DNA of 64,000 nucleotides from Thelonectria olida. Lineage: Eukaryota > Ascomycota > Sordariomycetes > Hypocreales > Nectriaceae. Positions 1-11,247 of this stretch are shown here, piece by piece. The translations under genes and the position numbers were made by a program. Positions within the stretch are counted from its first letter, which is position 1, and every line of letters begins with the position of its first letter. The notes beneath the pieces were generated by a model. The model was not told where the DNA came from and did no database searches. It was given only the letters and a program-made list of their open reading frames with translations. The stretch is taken from NCBI GenBank assembly GCA_020736575.1, contig JAGPYM010000015.1, positions 806,001 through 870,000 of the forward strand, given 5' to 3'.

Positions 1-2
1 CT

Positions 3-251
3 CGCCGCCTGACCATCAAGTCTGCCTGGAACGAATACGGCGACGTGTCCAAGATTGTGGGCAACATGTACACGGTCGTCTTCTGGCACGACGTGTCTGT
101 CAACCTCAGCTCCATCCAGCTCGTCTGCCAGAACAACCCGCAGTGGGAGACCAACGTTGGCTACCGCGCCACCATTGTCAAGATCCCCGTTGCCGATGCT
201 CACAGTGCCAACGGAGTCGACATCCGCCTGCAACACAACAGCTCTATTTGA
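3..251 (+). CDS. C-terminal fragment of an unidentified protein
   Basis: The window opens inside a reading frame (third frame) that runs without a stop for 82 codons to TGA at 249-251. The visible tail has alternating hydrophobic and polar residues (for example TVVFWHDVSVNLSSIQLVC), which suggests beta strands. I do not recognise the family. The 5' part lies outside the window, so the true start and any upstream introns cannot be seen. Codon choice is strongly C-ending (GTC, AAC, ATC), as in a real fungal exon, which is the main reason to call it coding. Confidence 0.55.
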   Translation, partial: RRLTIKSAWNEYGDVSKIVGNMYTVVFWHDVSVNLSSIQLVCQNNPQWETNVGYRATIVKIPVADAHSANGVDIRLQHNSSI

Positions 252-3111
252 GAGGCAGGGTACCATTTGTGCTTTATTGACGGCTTCATGAAGACGTCTT
301 AATTTTTGATTCGTCAGAAAACGTAATAAGAAGAAGAAGAAAAAGGCTGGAACAGAAAAGAAAAACAGTGGAGGGGGGGAAACTATGAAAACAATCACTT
401 GGAGATGTCACTCGTTATAATATTACCACAATTAATTAGTCTAGTCAAAAGACAAGATCAGCCGCGTTCCCCTAGCCAGATGCTCCTGTGAATGAGACCC
501 GAGAACCACGACGCCTGTTGCCAGGTGTAAGATGAAAAACGCAGGCAAGTAAAGACGCGAAACCGACACGGAGTTGACGGGCTGTTGCCGATCCGGCCAG
601 GCGGTGGCCGGGGAGAGACTGCCGGCCGGTGGCTGATGACCCGACCCGCCATGCGTTATTGGGCCGTGGCAAGTCGTTAGAGGGGCGTAACTCTAAGATT
701 CCGCAGAGGTAGTCAGTCTGTTCCCATCCAGGGCTCAGCTTGAGGTAAAGGTACTTGTGGCTGCGTCAAGTTCACGCCTCCCCCCAGCCCCTTTAACTGC
801 ATGTGAACAGTATATGCATATACTGTATACAAGTTTAGCTACGCTTGGAGACCAACAAGATGCAAGTGAAATAGGTGAGAGTTAACAGTTCAGTCTCTTC
901 CAAACGAACCGCGGTGCAATAAATACTTGTTTCGCAGAGAAATTGTGATTGAGCTAACAAATCCTACTAAACTCGCAAGAACTGTTATCCAACAGCCAGT
1001 CATGTCCATCATTGCGACACAAATCTCTCATCAAGATCTCACTACGGGCATAGGGTAGGACCTGCGAAATGGCACCGTCCATAAAGTATGTACACATCGA
1101 TTTAGCATTTTTTAGTCTCAAACTCTTGAGCACATCTTTCGCATGCGTCGTCGTCCTTCACATGCTTTGTCAATATCAAGAGACGCGACATGATGGGCGT
1201 CTTTCGGAGATGAGGATTACGTATACCTCCAATCAGAAAGCAACCGTGATGAAGAGATTTCACCATCTCCATCCGCTAGCAAGCCTCGTCGTCTTGTCTC
1301 CCATGGTGATGTCTTGTTATGGAGAAGTGACAGGCCGCTCCACAGCCAAAATTCTGCCGTCGCAAAATTTTAGGCGGTCAGACGACTGTTTGCCGACCCA
1401 CTCTCGATGGTATAAAACATCGTCGTCCCTTCGTTCCTTTGGACTTTTTTTTTCTTTCTTCTGTATGTCGACAATACTTCAGAGAATCATTTCTATAGTA
1501 TTCGACCTTCTCTTGGTTCCTAACAAGAGCCACAGATCCCACCCTGGTTGATGAGTGTATATCCTCGACATCCTAGAGTGAATACCTTGGTCCTCTCGCT
1601 CTGTCCGCAAGGCCGGCGGCGTCACCTCTGGTGGCTGCTGTATAGAGAGTTGTTTTCCTCTTGATGATCTCGACCCCGTTTGCGGTCTGCCTTCGGGCGC
1701 GCTTTCGGGGTGGGTGTCGATGGACGTCTGACAGGCTTTTCTTTTTCGTTGCTCCCTGAGGCTTGCTTCGGGCGTGAGGAAGAAGTTTTGTTCAAAGTGG
1801 CATATTTGGACGCAGTCTAAGACATTGTCTTGACTTCTAAACGAGCTACATGTGAAGTAATGGTAGCCGCCTTACTGCGATATGTACTCGAAAGATCCTG
1901 CGACTTTCGTGGCCCCATTGAGTCGTATACACACGATGCACGCACACTGCCTACCCCTCTATCAAGAGATAAATCGGAACTGAAGAGGTCCTCAGCACGC
2001 CACCGAATCTCTGCCACAGATATCTCAGCACAGTCAGTGAGTATGAAAACTTTGACTTGGCGCACAAGGCCGTCTAGTGTGCAAGCAATTTGTTCGAGAT
2101 TATTGCCTAGATAGGCCACCATTCCCTGTGATCAGGCTAAATAGACCTATCCCATACGAATCTTTCACCCATGTTCTGCACAGGTAGTTAGGTCACAGTC
2201 CCAGATACGCGGCCTAGTTCCCTCACGCCACAATACCACGCGGACTATCGAAGCTCTTGCAGGCAGAAGGAATCTTATCGAAATGAATGTTCTAGAAAGA
2301 TCTTATTATCATCGTTTAGTCCAGGGCGTCTTGAATATGTACAGTTGGGCATCAAGTCAGCTGTAGCTAGGCCACCGCTGATAACCTAATAAGCTCTTAG
2401 ATGGAAGTCATGGGCCATGAAGGGACTTGTCCAGATAATTGAAAAGTATAGGCACCGCGGATCGATGATGTGGAATATTAAGAAGGAATAGTTCCCTGTA
2501 CTGGTATGCAAAACCCGGATGTGGCGCCGGCATACCTGCGAGCGGGTGACTGACTGTAGCTGGAATGTATAGAGTGACCAACTGCCTCGAAAGCAATCTA
2601 GTCTCCTCGCTTGCGGCCCATACTTCCTCAGCAGAAGCCAAGGGATGGCCGGCACGGCAAGTGCCGGAATTGAAGGACTCAGCTCAGTCCGTGGGCGCCA
2701 CGTGGCGAGAGCCTCTTAAGTTTAAACCACGCTGATGCCCGCTGGAGCACCAACGAGACAGACATAGCTAACTGGATACAGTTAACTCCCATCCATTGTT
2801 CTAGTCTAACGATATGGCAGTCGCTGGAACTCAGGGACTAAGGGCGTCATGATCTAGATTTCAGAATGCGATGCAAGGTACAATGCAAGGTACAATGCAA
2901 GGTACTAGCACGACTTGCAAGGGGTCAGGGGCATCTCAATCTTGTTAGGGGCGTCTGAGCTTTCAGGGGCATCTGGGCATCTCCAATGTCGTGCATGAAT
3001 CATGAGACGCAATGATGATGGGAGGGCGCAGACGTTGATTCAGAATACATGTAAATTGCAAACAAACTACCAAGAGATAACACCAAAAAATGTTTGTAGT
3101 CTTTGAACTGA
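252..3111. other. Gene-poor intergenic stretch
   Basis: About 2.9 kb in which I see no supported gene. Open frames occur on both strands (the longest about 160 codons at 1069-1551), but they lack domain signal, have no C-ending codon bias and overlap each other. A TATA-like tataaaac at about 1411-1418 is followed by a pyrimidine-rich tract (about 1440-1465), which could mark a promoter for something unrecognised. A short tandem repeat lies at 2871-2905. Confidence 0.5.
2871..2905. repeat. Three copies of a 12-bp direct repeat
   Basis: The unit atgcaaggtaca occurs three times head to tail, the last copy ending in t instead of a. Nearby text also repeats an aggggc(a/g)tct word three times (about 2930-2980). 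The array is non-coding and of unknown role. Confidence 0.8.
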
Positions 3112-4400
3112 TCAGTGGCACCACATTCGCACGCGAGCCCCAGAAAGATTGTCCAGGACGCTAAAGTCCATGTCCCACTGTCGGAATGCAACGACAATCA
3201 TGTCGAACTCCTCGAGCTTCTCCTCGGTCCAGTCCTCATCGTCCAACCTGGGGATCTCAGGGACATCTGATTGGCTCACAAGAGCATCAGCAAACATCAC
3301 GTCGACTTCGCAGAACTTGTTGAGCTCCGAAGCAAGCTTCAGCCCGGGAGAGTTGACCAGATGGCTTTGCCCGGCCTTGAAGCCAACGCCAACGACGAGA
3401 ACCCGCTTCGCGATGAGAACGCCAGAGTCGCGCTTGGCTTTCTTCCCGCACAGCTCATCGACGATTGATCGAGCCATCTTGATAGGGCGCGAATTCATCT
3501 TCTCCGCGGCAGCTTCCAGCAGCGGGAATTCGCTAGTGGCGAGCAGGTAGTAAGGGTTAACGGGGATACAGTGGCCACCGACGCCAAGGCTCGGGGAGAA
3601 GGGCATGTAGCCGAATGGCTTGGTGGCGGCGGCTTGACAGACCTCAAAGGGGTCGATGCCGAGGGGGATGCAAGCGTCGGCCATCTCGTTGACGAATGCA
3701 ATGCACATCATTCGCTGGCAGTTCTCGTAGAGCTTGGTCATCTCAGCCACCTCGGGCTCAGAGACGGGCACAACTTGCTCAAAGACACGACTGTAGAGGC
3801 GCGTAATGGCCTTCAAGGATCCGGGGATCACATCATCCAGCCCAGAGACCACTTTGGGGATGGATCGCATAGGCGGCTCGGAACGGCCAGGGTCGATACG
3901 CTAGGAATGTGTAAGCTAAATCAATTCAGGACTACCTGAAAGGGTATGGCACGAACCTCGGGGGACATTCCAGCAAAGAAGCCACGAGAGGCGGCAATTG
4001 GGCCAAGCAGCTTTCGAGTCAAGCCAACAGCCACAGAGCTCTCAATGACAACTGCCGAAAAGGGTCGTGCCCACTTCTGGACTACTCCAAGAGCGTTTTT
4101 AAGATATGTGAGGTCGACCGACCTATCCGGGAGTAGAAGCGTGGGCACCGAGATTAGGAAGTGAGTTGCTTCCTGAAGGTCGCTCTCATTGGTGGTGAAG
4201 CTGACGTTGGGCCTCGCAGAAAACTGCTGGCGCAGCTCGTCAATGCGTTTCTTGCTGACATCGAATCCGAGGACGTTGTAGGCGGAAGAGAAGGAGTCGA
4301 CGAGACCAGTGCCGACAAAGCCAACTCCGATGACAGCAACGAGAGGAGTAGTGAACTCGTCGATGGAGGAGGTTTGCGAATCTTCGATACGATGAGGCAT
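3112..4400 (-). CDS. UDP-glucose/GDP-mannose dehydrogenase family protein (nucleotide-sugar dehydrogenase)
   Basis: Two exons, 4400-3957 and 3900-3112, joined across a 56-bp GT-AG intron; the join restores the family motif SPERIDPGR. The product is 410 aa. It should oxidise C6 of a nucleotide sugar to the uronic acid with two NAD+, in the cytosol. Residues 21-55 hold a Rossmann NAD site (VAVIGVGFVGTG). ESSVAVGLTRKL matches the conserved segment near the active site. The motif GVGGHCIPVNP supplies the catalytic cysteine at about residue 259. The C-terminal third is the UDP-sugar-binding domain with the GVGFKAG motif. Sequence style is closer to the UDP-ManNAc dehydrogenase (WecC/CapL) branch than to ordinary UDP-glucose dehydrogenase, so the exact substrate is open. 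It is divergent from the GT2 synthase at 5062 (about 660 bp between starts), suggesting that it supplies uronic acid donor to that enzyme. Confidence 0.88.
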
Positions 4401-5061
4401 GTTGAGAGTAGAATGATAGTTCTAAGCTTTGAAGATGGAAGTGTGAAGTGATTGATGATGATGGTGATGGAGAGAAGGCTGCTTGAGAGAGGGCATCAAG
4501 GGTCCTTATACCCGTTTGATATCGACAATCGAGAAATCTAGACATATCTCAAGGTTTTCAAAAATATGTGCTAAGTGCCAGAGGCGTCGACAAATTCCTT
4601 CACACGGCTCCAGAGCAGGGTAGACCTGGTTCTAGGTGTTGTAAGACATGCAAAGCTTACGGAACCGAACCACGAGACGGAGATGTTCTTTCAGTTGTGC
4701 GAAAATTGTCTTTGGGAGCGTAAAATCGGGCGTCTATCATACGAGATAGTGTGTGAAAAGCTTGACAAGGCTAACCTTGGCCGTCGACTAGCATTCTAGA
4801 TGGTCTAGAACGCGAAGTGTTGGGAGAGCCCGGCTCCCCGGATGGCAATAGGGAGTCTTAGACCCTCTTCGAACTACCTGCCTCGTGGCAGTCTACCCCC
4901 TGAGCGGGCTCCGCCTATGGCCAGGCTAGACCTTCTAGTATTCATTCGGGCTAATACATGACTTCAGTTGTCTGACCTCGAGGTCAGAAGTTCAAGCCTG
5001 CTTCTCCCGCCATACGCTGACTTACAAACTTTCGAAGTCAAGCTCCTCCAACTCAAGAAGG
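4401..5061. promoter_or_regulatory. Divergent intergenic region between dehydrogenase and GT2 synthase
   Basis: This is the only sequence between two divergent starts, so both promoters must lie here. A perfect 16-bp palindrome ctgacctcgaggtcag at 4974-4989 is visible; it could be a dimeric regulator site or a chance tRNA-like hairpin. No clear TATA box was found for either side. Confidence 0.4.
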
Positions 5062-7178
5062 ATGACGGTCTCCGAGAACCCTTTTGACGATTCTCACAAG
5101 ATTTCGGGATCCTTTGTGGATCTTGAACTCGGAGAGAAGCCCAACAACATACTCCATGATGATTCTCCGGCATCTGATCCCAACGTTGTGCAAGTCCCCA
5201 ACACCCCTTCTCCAGACTCCATCTCGCCTGAGTCGGAAAAGATCGAATCAGAAAAAGTCACCTCCCCCAATGTCTCAGATCAGAATCAAAATGGCAGAGG
5301 TGACACGGTTGAGACGTGCGGGTACCCGGAGGTGCCAGACCCAGTCGACCCAGCACGAGTGCTTAACCGAAAGGACTTGACGGATCAGCGTGTCAAGTTC
5401 CTCGGGGGCATCGTCCTGTTGAACATTCTCATGACAATCACGGCATTCTTCGGCAAGAAGTCCAAAATCATTTTCGTCATGATTCTGTTCATCAAGAGCA
5501 AAGACTTCCTCTCAGCCATCATCTCACCTTTGGGCATCTTCCTCACATGGCTGAAGAGACTGATATTCAAACAAGAGCCCGTCGAGCAGAAATGGATTCT
5601 CTCGCTCATTCCAGCCTACTCCGAGAGTGAAGAACAAATTGTCAAGACCATCTTCTCCCTCCGCGACAACGGAGTCGAGCCTCACCGCCAGGTCATGGTG
5701 GTAGTCCTTGACGGGAATCCCCGTGACGTAAAAGGCCACATGACACGGGTGCTTACTGAGTTCGAGCGTCCGTACATTTCCTTCAAGTGGAAGAGAGGTG
5801 TCCTCCGAATCATTGCAGGATTCATGGAGGATGTCCCAGTCATTGTCCTGGAGAAGGTCAAGAATGGCGGCAAGAAGGACTCGTTGATTCTATGTCACGA
5901 CCTCTTCAACTACAGCCGCGACAATGCGCCCTTGTACACAAAACTCCTCAGGGAAGAGATCTGGGCATCTGTTCTGCCACCGTTGACTGAAGGCACAAAC
6001 TTTGCCGGCTTCGACATGGTCTTCTGCACCGACGCGGACTCGACCATCTACAAAGGCGCATTGGCCAAGTTGGCAAATGCCCTCATCCGGGACAAGAGCG
6101 CAATCGCAGCCTGTGGCCTTGTGCTCGTTGAGCTCGAGCCGGGATACGAGTGGTCTTTCTGGAATCTCTACCAGCAATTTCAGGTTTGTAAACACCATCC
6201 AATCAAGGCATTTGAGCAGAGACTGACAGTCAAAGTACACGTTTGGGCAATACGTTCGGAGAAGGGCAGAGCATTATATGGGCAAGGTCACCTGTCTTCC
6301 TGGCTGCATCACAATGATTGCAGTGAGAGAAGAGATGGGCGGCGCAATTCGAAAATACGCCGAGCCCATTACAGGATACTTGGTGCTTTCACATCAAGTC
6401 CAGTACCTCGGGACTGACCGCCGACTCACCTACTCGATGCTGTCCCAGGGCAAACATCTGCGAACCCTCTTCGTCCCGGATGCCGTTAGCGAGACTGTGG
6501 CGCCTCAGTCGATAACGCACTATCTCAGCCAGCGGCGGCGGTGGGGGTCCAATGCCTACTTCAACAACTACTTCTACCTGGGAGGCGAGAAGATGATTCC
6601 GTTGACCCGCATCGCGGCGACTATTGAGGTGGTCCGCCTGAGTCTCGTCTACTACCGAGTGCTCAACACGGTGCTGTTTATCAGAGGCCTTGTCGCCCAC
6701 GGAGTCAATGTGTTCGACTTGCTCCCGATGCTCATCATTGGACAGCTGCCTTCTCTCTGGTTCTTCTTCTCCATAATGATTGAGAAGGAGTTGAGAATGC
6801 GAGCGCACAAGCTGTTTCTGGGATTTTGCATCAACAAATGCATCTCACCCTTCATGTCCTTGATCATATTCACCAAGGTAGCCACCAACCTCGGCAGTCA
6901 AGGTAAGCAACCTCGAAAGGGAGGCACATAAAAAGTTCACTGATCACTAACTTCATTCAGCGTGGGGCATGTCTGGAGTAACAGCCACCTCAGCCGCCGC
7001 TCCTGCAACCCAAGAGCCAAGTAACGATGCAACGGACCTCTCTGCCGCCGAGAGGGGAGAAGCTGGGCACTCAACACCGGAACTCCCGGATAATCAAAAC
7101 CATCGCGAGAGGGATCCTCAGCACCAGCGTGAGAGGGATGGTAGTGGAAGCTTCAGCGGTGTGAGTATCGAATGCTAG
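5062..7178 (+). CDS. Processive family 2 glycosyltransferase (chitin/hyaluronan synthase-like)
   Basis: Three exons (5062-6183, 6236-6902, 6961-7178) give 668 aa; both junctions are GT-AG and in frame. The N-terminal 110 residues are Ser/Pro/Glu-rich and cytosolic. Hydrophobic segments follow at about 113-165. The GT-A domain begins at LIPAYSESEEQ, continues with VVLDGNP, and has the metal-binding DAD in FCTDADSTIYKG, a CLPGC acceptor-site segment, and the QRRRWGSN motif typical of processive GT2 enzymes. Further membrane helices and a disordered, charged tail complete the protein. Known family members synthesise chitin, hyaluronan or other beta-linked surface polymers at the plasma membrane. 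The neighbour encoding a nucleotide-sugar dehydrogenase argues for a uronic-acid-containing product rather than plain chitin; that is inference. Confidence 0.85.
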
Positions 7179-7239
7179 AGACACAATAGACGAGAAAAAG
7201 AAAAAGGACGAGAATCGCCAATAAACGATACAATTAGAT

Positions 7240-7460
7240 ATTATACTAGATAATTACTATACTGCAGTCTTGGATAACACAGTACACGGCTGGACATTAT
7301 ACTAGATACTAGGTATTATATTACAATCTTGGATAAATACAACACACAACCAGGCATTATACTAGCTATTATACCGCAGTCTTGGACAAATTGGCACAGT
7401 ACACCGAACAATTATACTAATAGATACTTGACTACCGTCTTGTGTAAATAAAACGATCAG
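7240..7460. repeat. Degenerate minisatellite, about four copies of a 55-60 bp unit
   Basis: Units start with attatactaga or attatactag/attatactaa at 7240, 7296, 7356 and 7411. Each carries the word (a/c)gtcttggataa-like about 30 bases later, followed by acagtacac-like text. The array is AT-rich, unlike the flanking coding DNA. It fills the space between the convergent GT2 synthase and beta-helix genes, touching the stop codon of the latter. Confidence 0.8.
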
Positions 7461-9048
7461 GAATATTCTTTCGTGTGCCATTCAACTCCTCGGGCCTGAA
7501 GTTGGGCTGCGAAAAGACTCTGTGGCTTCACCTGTTTCCCATCGCGAATAAAGGTGGCGTTCCCTGCCGCTCTATCCTTTCCTCCGCAACCAATACACCA
7601 GTTGATGCCAAGCGGAGGAGACTGAAAGACGGCTTCGCCCTTAAGGTTCCAACCCACTCCAGCATTCATAGTCCACCCGTGGCCAGTACCCTTGGTGCCT
7701 CGATCCTCAAACAGGGTGGGCACTGATGTCATTTCCACGAGCAGGCCTTGAGCCCACCTTTCATGGGGGGCAATGGTCTGTATCTTGGACGTTGTGGCGT
7801 GGCGGGCGACTACATTCGGACCAGCGGTCAACGAGTCTGTAGCAACCGAGAAGCATCTGGCTGTGCGCAGGCCGACTTGACTGCAGTCTTGAATAAGAAC
7901 CTGCGATCCTTTGATCAGGATGTCAATGGGCAGAGCCTTTCCTTTGATATCTCGGTTCCGATTCATCGTGCTATTCTGGATAGTAATTCGAGAAGCATCT
8001 TCACGAATGTCGAAGAAGCTGTTGAAGCCCACTAGGTCCAACCCACTCGCCCAGCTGTCAACCGTCCATGATGGAAACGCGACCGCGGCGTAGTTGCAGG
8101 TAGTATCATGAAGTGAGGCCCCGGAGCAAGTTTTGGGAACCTCAATGCGAAGATTACTCAGACCCATTTCCGAATTCAGTGGTGGTGGCGTGTAGGCGAG
8201 GAGTTCCGGCTTCATATACCTCGCGTTGAGCGCATCTGTCAACGGTATTTGGAGGGTAATCTGGGTACCGTTGATGGATGCTATCTTATTCGGTGACATT
8301 ATCATCTTGCCCACCTTCACTCTGTGTTAGTAACCTTACTCTATGAGAGCTCATGAGAAAAGCAACATACCGGTATCCAGGTCTGCCTGGCGCCGTCTCG
8401 TCTCAAATCGGCCATTCCGTTGTACCTGACCCATGAGCCAGTGACAGCCCGGGCGACATATACGGACTGGTTCACAGAAAAGCCAGCGCTGTCAAGGATG
8501 TTGAGCTTGGAAGATCCAATGGGGACGTAGTCGTTGGTGATGTTCGAGCTGGCCCTGAACTCAGCCTCAGTAGCATTGTCGAGGCTGTCGAGGCTCCCAA
8601 GCGTAAAAACGGGCTTGGATGGCTGGCTTTTGAGCACAATGACTGTGCTGCCGTCTTCAGACCCTGTAACAACAATATTACTGCGCAGCTGTATGCCAGC
8701 GGTGATGGAAAGCCTGCCCGAAGGCAATCTGATGACACCTCCGCCACTGAGAGCGAGAGTGTCGATAGCTTGCTGGATTGCTGGCCTCATATCTTCAGTA
8801 GCCTTACTGGGGAGGGCCATGGTGACATTGGGGCTGTCACTATATGGCAATGATTTCTCCGAGCCATGGTAGCCGCAGTAACTGAAATCCGGAAACCGAT
8901 CACCATTGGAGCTTCCAATTGAGGTCCAGTCGACTGTGTCCTCCTGACTCACCACCAGCTCTTGGTCTCGGGCAGGAGAATGGTTAACAACGCCGAAATA
9001 GATAATGAGGCTGAGGGCCGTAATTGTGACGGCGATATTGTGGCACAT
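7457..9048 (-). CDS. Secreted or anchored pectin-lyase-fold (right-handed beta-helix) protein
   Basis: Two exons, 9048-8371 and 8314-7457. The 56-bp intron uses a GTATGT donor and the AG after GTGAAG, giving the in-frame join TWIP/VGKM. Starting at 9048 the product is 511 aa; an in-frame ATG at 9147 would add 33 residues, but 9048 puts a hydrophobic helix (about residues 4-20) at the N terminus, as expected for a signal peptide or anchor. Residues about 75-150 have the pattern of the first turns of a pectate-lyase superfamily helix (AIQQAIDTLALSGGGVIRLP), followed by many N-rich strand turns (ASRITIQNSTMNRN). No catalytic set that would fix a substrate could be assigned. A polysaccharide lyase or hydrolase role at the cell surface is plausible. 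Confidence 0.75.
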
Positions 9049-9147
9049 CTTGAGAAGCAACCGCAAAGGTAGATTGGTACAATTGTTGGAAGATTGTAGC
9101 AGTACGCTGGAGAGTGAGGAATATGCGTGCGGACCACTTCTGTTCAT

Positions 9148-10545
9148 GCAAGGGGCAGCAAGAAGCGATGCCAGGCACTCCAGATGGCAAAAACAGGGCC
9201 TGTGTCTTGGCTCTGGTCTGGTTGGAATGCAACTTAGATAGCCTGGATCGCTCAGAGTCTAGAGAGAGGGACCATGCCACTTTCGCACATTTCCGCACCC
9301 TAAGGCACATGCAGCACGTTAAGGTTTCCTACGCATACGGAGCCAGGCACATGGAGATGGTAGATATCAGTCGCACGACTTAGGCTCACATCGCATTCTC
9401 CCCGTTTGCGTGCCTTGGTTCTAACCTTTTTGGTCCCACCGGCACATGCTGCATTCCCGCTGTCTAAGAGCCGGCCTAAAATCTAGCCCGAAGCCTCCCT
9501 TGTGATAGCGGCTTGTGGCTAGAACGACCAAAGCAGCCAGCACGAATGAGGCGTTGCGGGCGTTGGGGGCGTAGGCGTGCCTAGTCTGGTGGCCCAGGCC
9601 TTGACGGAAATGAGGAGGTTTAAGTTCTGCCCACGCGAGTTCGTCAATACTCTCTTGGCACAACGGATATGTGACGGGTGAGCCAATGGGCCGGAAAAGG
9701 GATACCAGTTCTCTCAAGGCCGGCGCGTGGGGAGGGAGCTGCTAAGAAGTCGCGAGGCACCAGGCTCGCTCCGTTACTCCGTCGTGCTGGGCCAGACTCG
9801 ATACCAAGAATGAGTAAATCGAGGCCTGCCTTTGCATCATTTTGAAGGCTGGCTGCGGTCTAACATGGCTCAAATAACGGACAAGGACCCAATGTGGAGG
9901 GCGACGAGATGGTGGCTATTGCATAACGCCATGGACGGGCTAGAGTTGAGGGAGGTACTTCGTACATGCAGCCGTGTGGCTAACGGACTGGTAGGTAGGC
10001 AGGGGAATGATGGCGATTAGGATGCTAGTGGTCATTTATGAGGGCAGTAGAAAGCGTAGGCCAAGGACGCTGGCCAACACATCCGCCTCCAACTTCAAGT
10101 CACAAATCTCACGCCATTCGCAAGTCTGAGATGCGAGATAGTAAGCCAGGTGATGATACAACTACAGCAAGTCTGTATCAGAGCCCTAATCAATTCATCT
10201 TCCATTGCCGGCCTAGGATACTTTAACCGTGACCATTGACCATTTGCAGCTCTGAGCCTGTCACGCTCGCCCTCGGCGAAATCATCACCATCGCCGTCCC
10301 GCGATCGCCGCGAAGGAGTCACTTTGCAACAAACAGGCCGTTGAAGTGGGGTCAGGCGGGTGAACTCGGACTATCGGCTGAAAGTAGAGTCAGACGGGAG
10401 ATCTTATTACGAAGCCATAGCCTATAGTCTCATGTTATAAATCCCGTTTCTGTTTCGTGCCGGCTTACTCAAATTCTCTCACATCAATCCTTCTCTCCAA
10501 CATATCTCAATCTGCTCGGGTGGCGTTTCTCCATCGGCCCTAATC
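9148..10545. other. Intergenic region
   Basis: About 1.4 kb between the divergent beta-helix protein and the dehalogenase-like gene. No supported gene was seen. It must include the dehalogenase promoter; a pyrimidine-rich stretch (about 10475-10500) precedes its start. Confidence 0.5.
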
Positions 10546-11247
10546 ATGAGCACTCTGTCAACTGAAACGCCGTGGCGACCTCGAGCCATTGTCTTTGACC
10601 TCCTCACTGCCCTTTTGGACTCTTGGAGTTTGTGGGACGCATGCACACCTTCCGAGAGTCCGACCGAAGGTAGACGTTGGCGCGCGCGTTATCTTGAGCT
10701 CACCTTCGGCACGGGAGCGTATACTCCTTACGAAGACCTCGTTGCCCAGGCTGCCTCGGATGTCGGCCTACCCAGCTCAGCTTCAGAAGCTCTACTGCAG
10801 AACTGGGAGAATCTAGAGCCATGGCCAGAAGTAGCTTCGATCCTCCAAACGTTGAAGTCTCGGGGCTACAAGCTCGGCGTGGTGACGAACTGTTCCAAGC
10901 ATTTGGGACACATTGCGGTCCGACAGGTTGAAGAACCGGCTGGCGCAGGCACCAAGAAACCATTCGCATTCGACGCCGCAATTACGGCCGAAGAGAGCGG
11001 ATTCTACAAGCCCGTTGACCTGGCCTACAAGAGCATCCTGCCCATGCTGGGGGTTAAGGCAAGCGAGGTTCTGTTCGTCGCCGGCAGCGCTGGAGACGTG
11101 CAGGGGGCAACCGACGCTGGTATGAGGGTTGTTTGGCATAACAAAATCGGACTTGGTAAGAAGGGCGATGCAGTGCCGTTGTGTGAAGGCAAAACATTGG
11201 ATGATGCGTTGAGAGACTATGTCGAGGTGGCACGTTCGGAAACCTGA
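10546..11247 (+). CDS. HAD-superfamily haloacid dehalogenase-like hydrolase
   Basis: A single exon of 233 aa. Motif I is AIVFDLLTALLDS with the nucleophile Asp18; like type II (S)-2-haloacid dehalogenases it lacks the second Asp of phosphatase-type HADs. Motif II is GVVTNCS (about residues 107-113). The motif III region contains FYKP (conserved Lys), and the motif IV region reads FVAGSAGDVQGATDAG. An alpha-helical cap lies between motifs I and II. Length matches bacterial and fungal type II dehalogenases (220-250 aa). It probably hydrolyses a small organic acid or related substrate in the cytosol; the actual substrate cannot be read from sequence. Confidence 0.85.
   Translation: MSTLSTETPWRPRAIVFDLLTALLDSWSLWDACTPSESPTEGRRWRARYLELTFGTGAYTPYEDLVAQAASDVGLPSSASEALLQNWENLEPWPEVASILQTLKSRGYKLGVVTNCSKHLGHIAVRQVEEPAGAGTKKPFAFDAAITAEESGFYKPVDLAYKSILPMLGVKASEVLFVAGSAGDVQGATDAGMRVVWHNKIGLGKKGDAVPLCEGKTLDDALRDYVEVARSET

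Noticed and set aside
1069..1551. 160-codon open frame with a hydrophobic start, downstream of no clear promoter
   Set aside because: No domain, codon usage unlike real genes nearby, and the frame runs through a TATA-like site and pyrimidine tract that look like promoter DNA.
4930..5015. tRNA-like text (agttcaagcctgcttctcccgcca) before the GT2 gene
   Set aside because: A T-arm-like stem exists with one mismatch, but no matching 5' acceptor strand, D-arm or clean anticodon arm could be placed at the right distance; at most a decayed tRNA or SINE piece.
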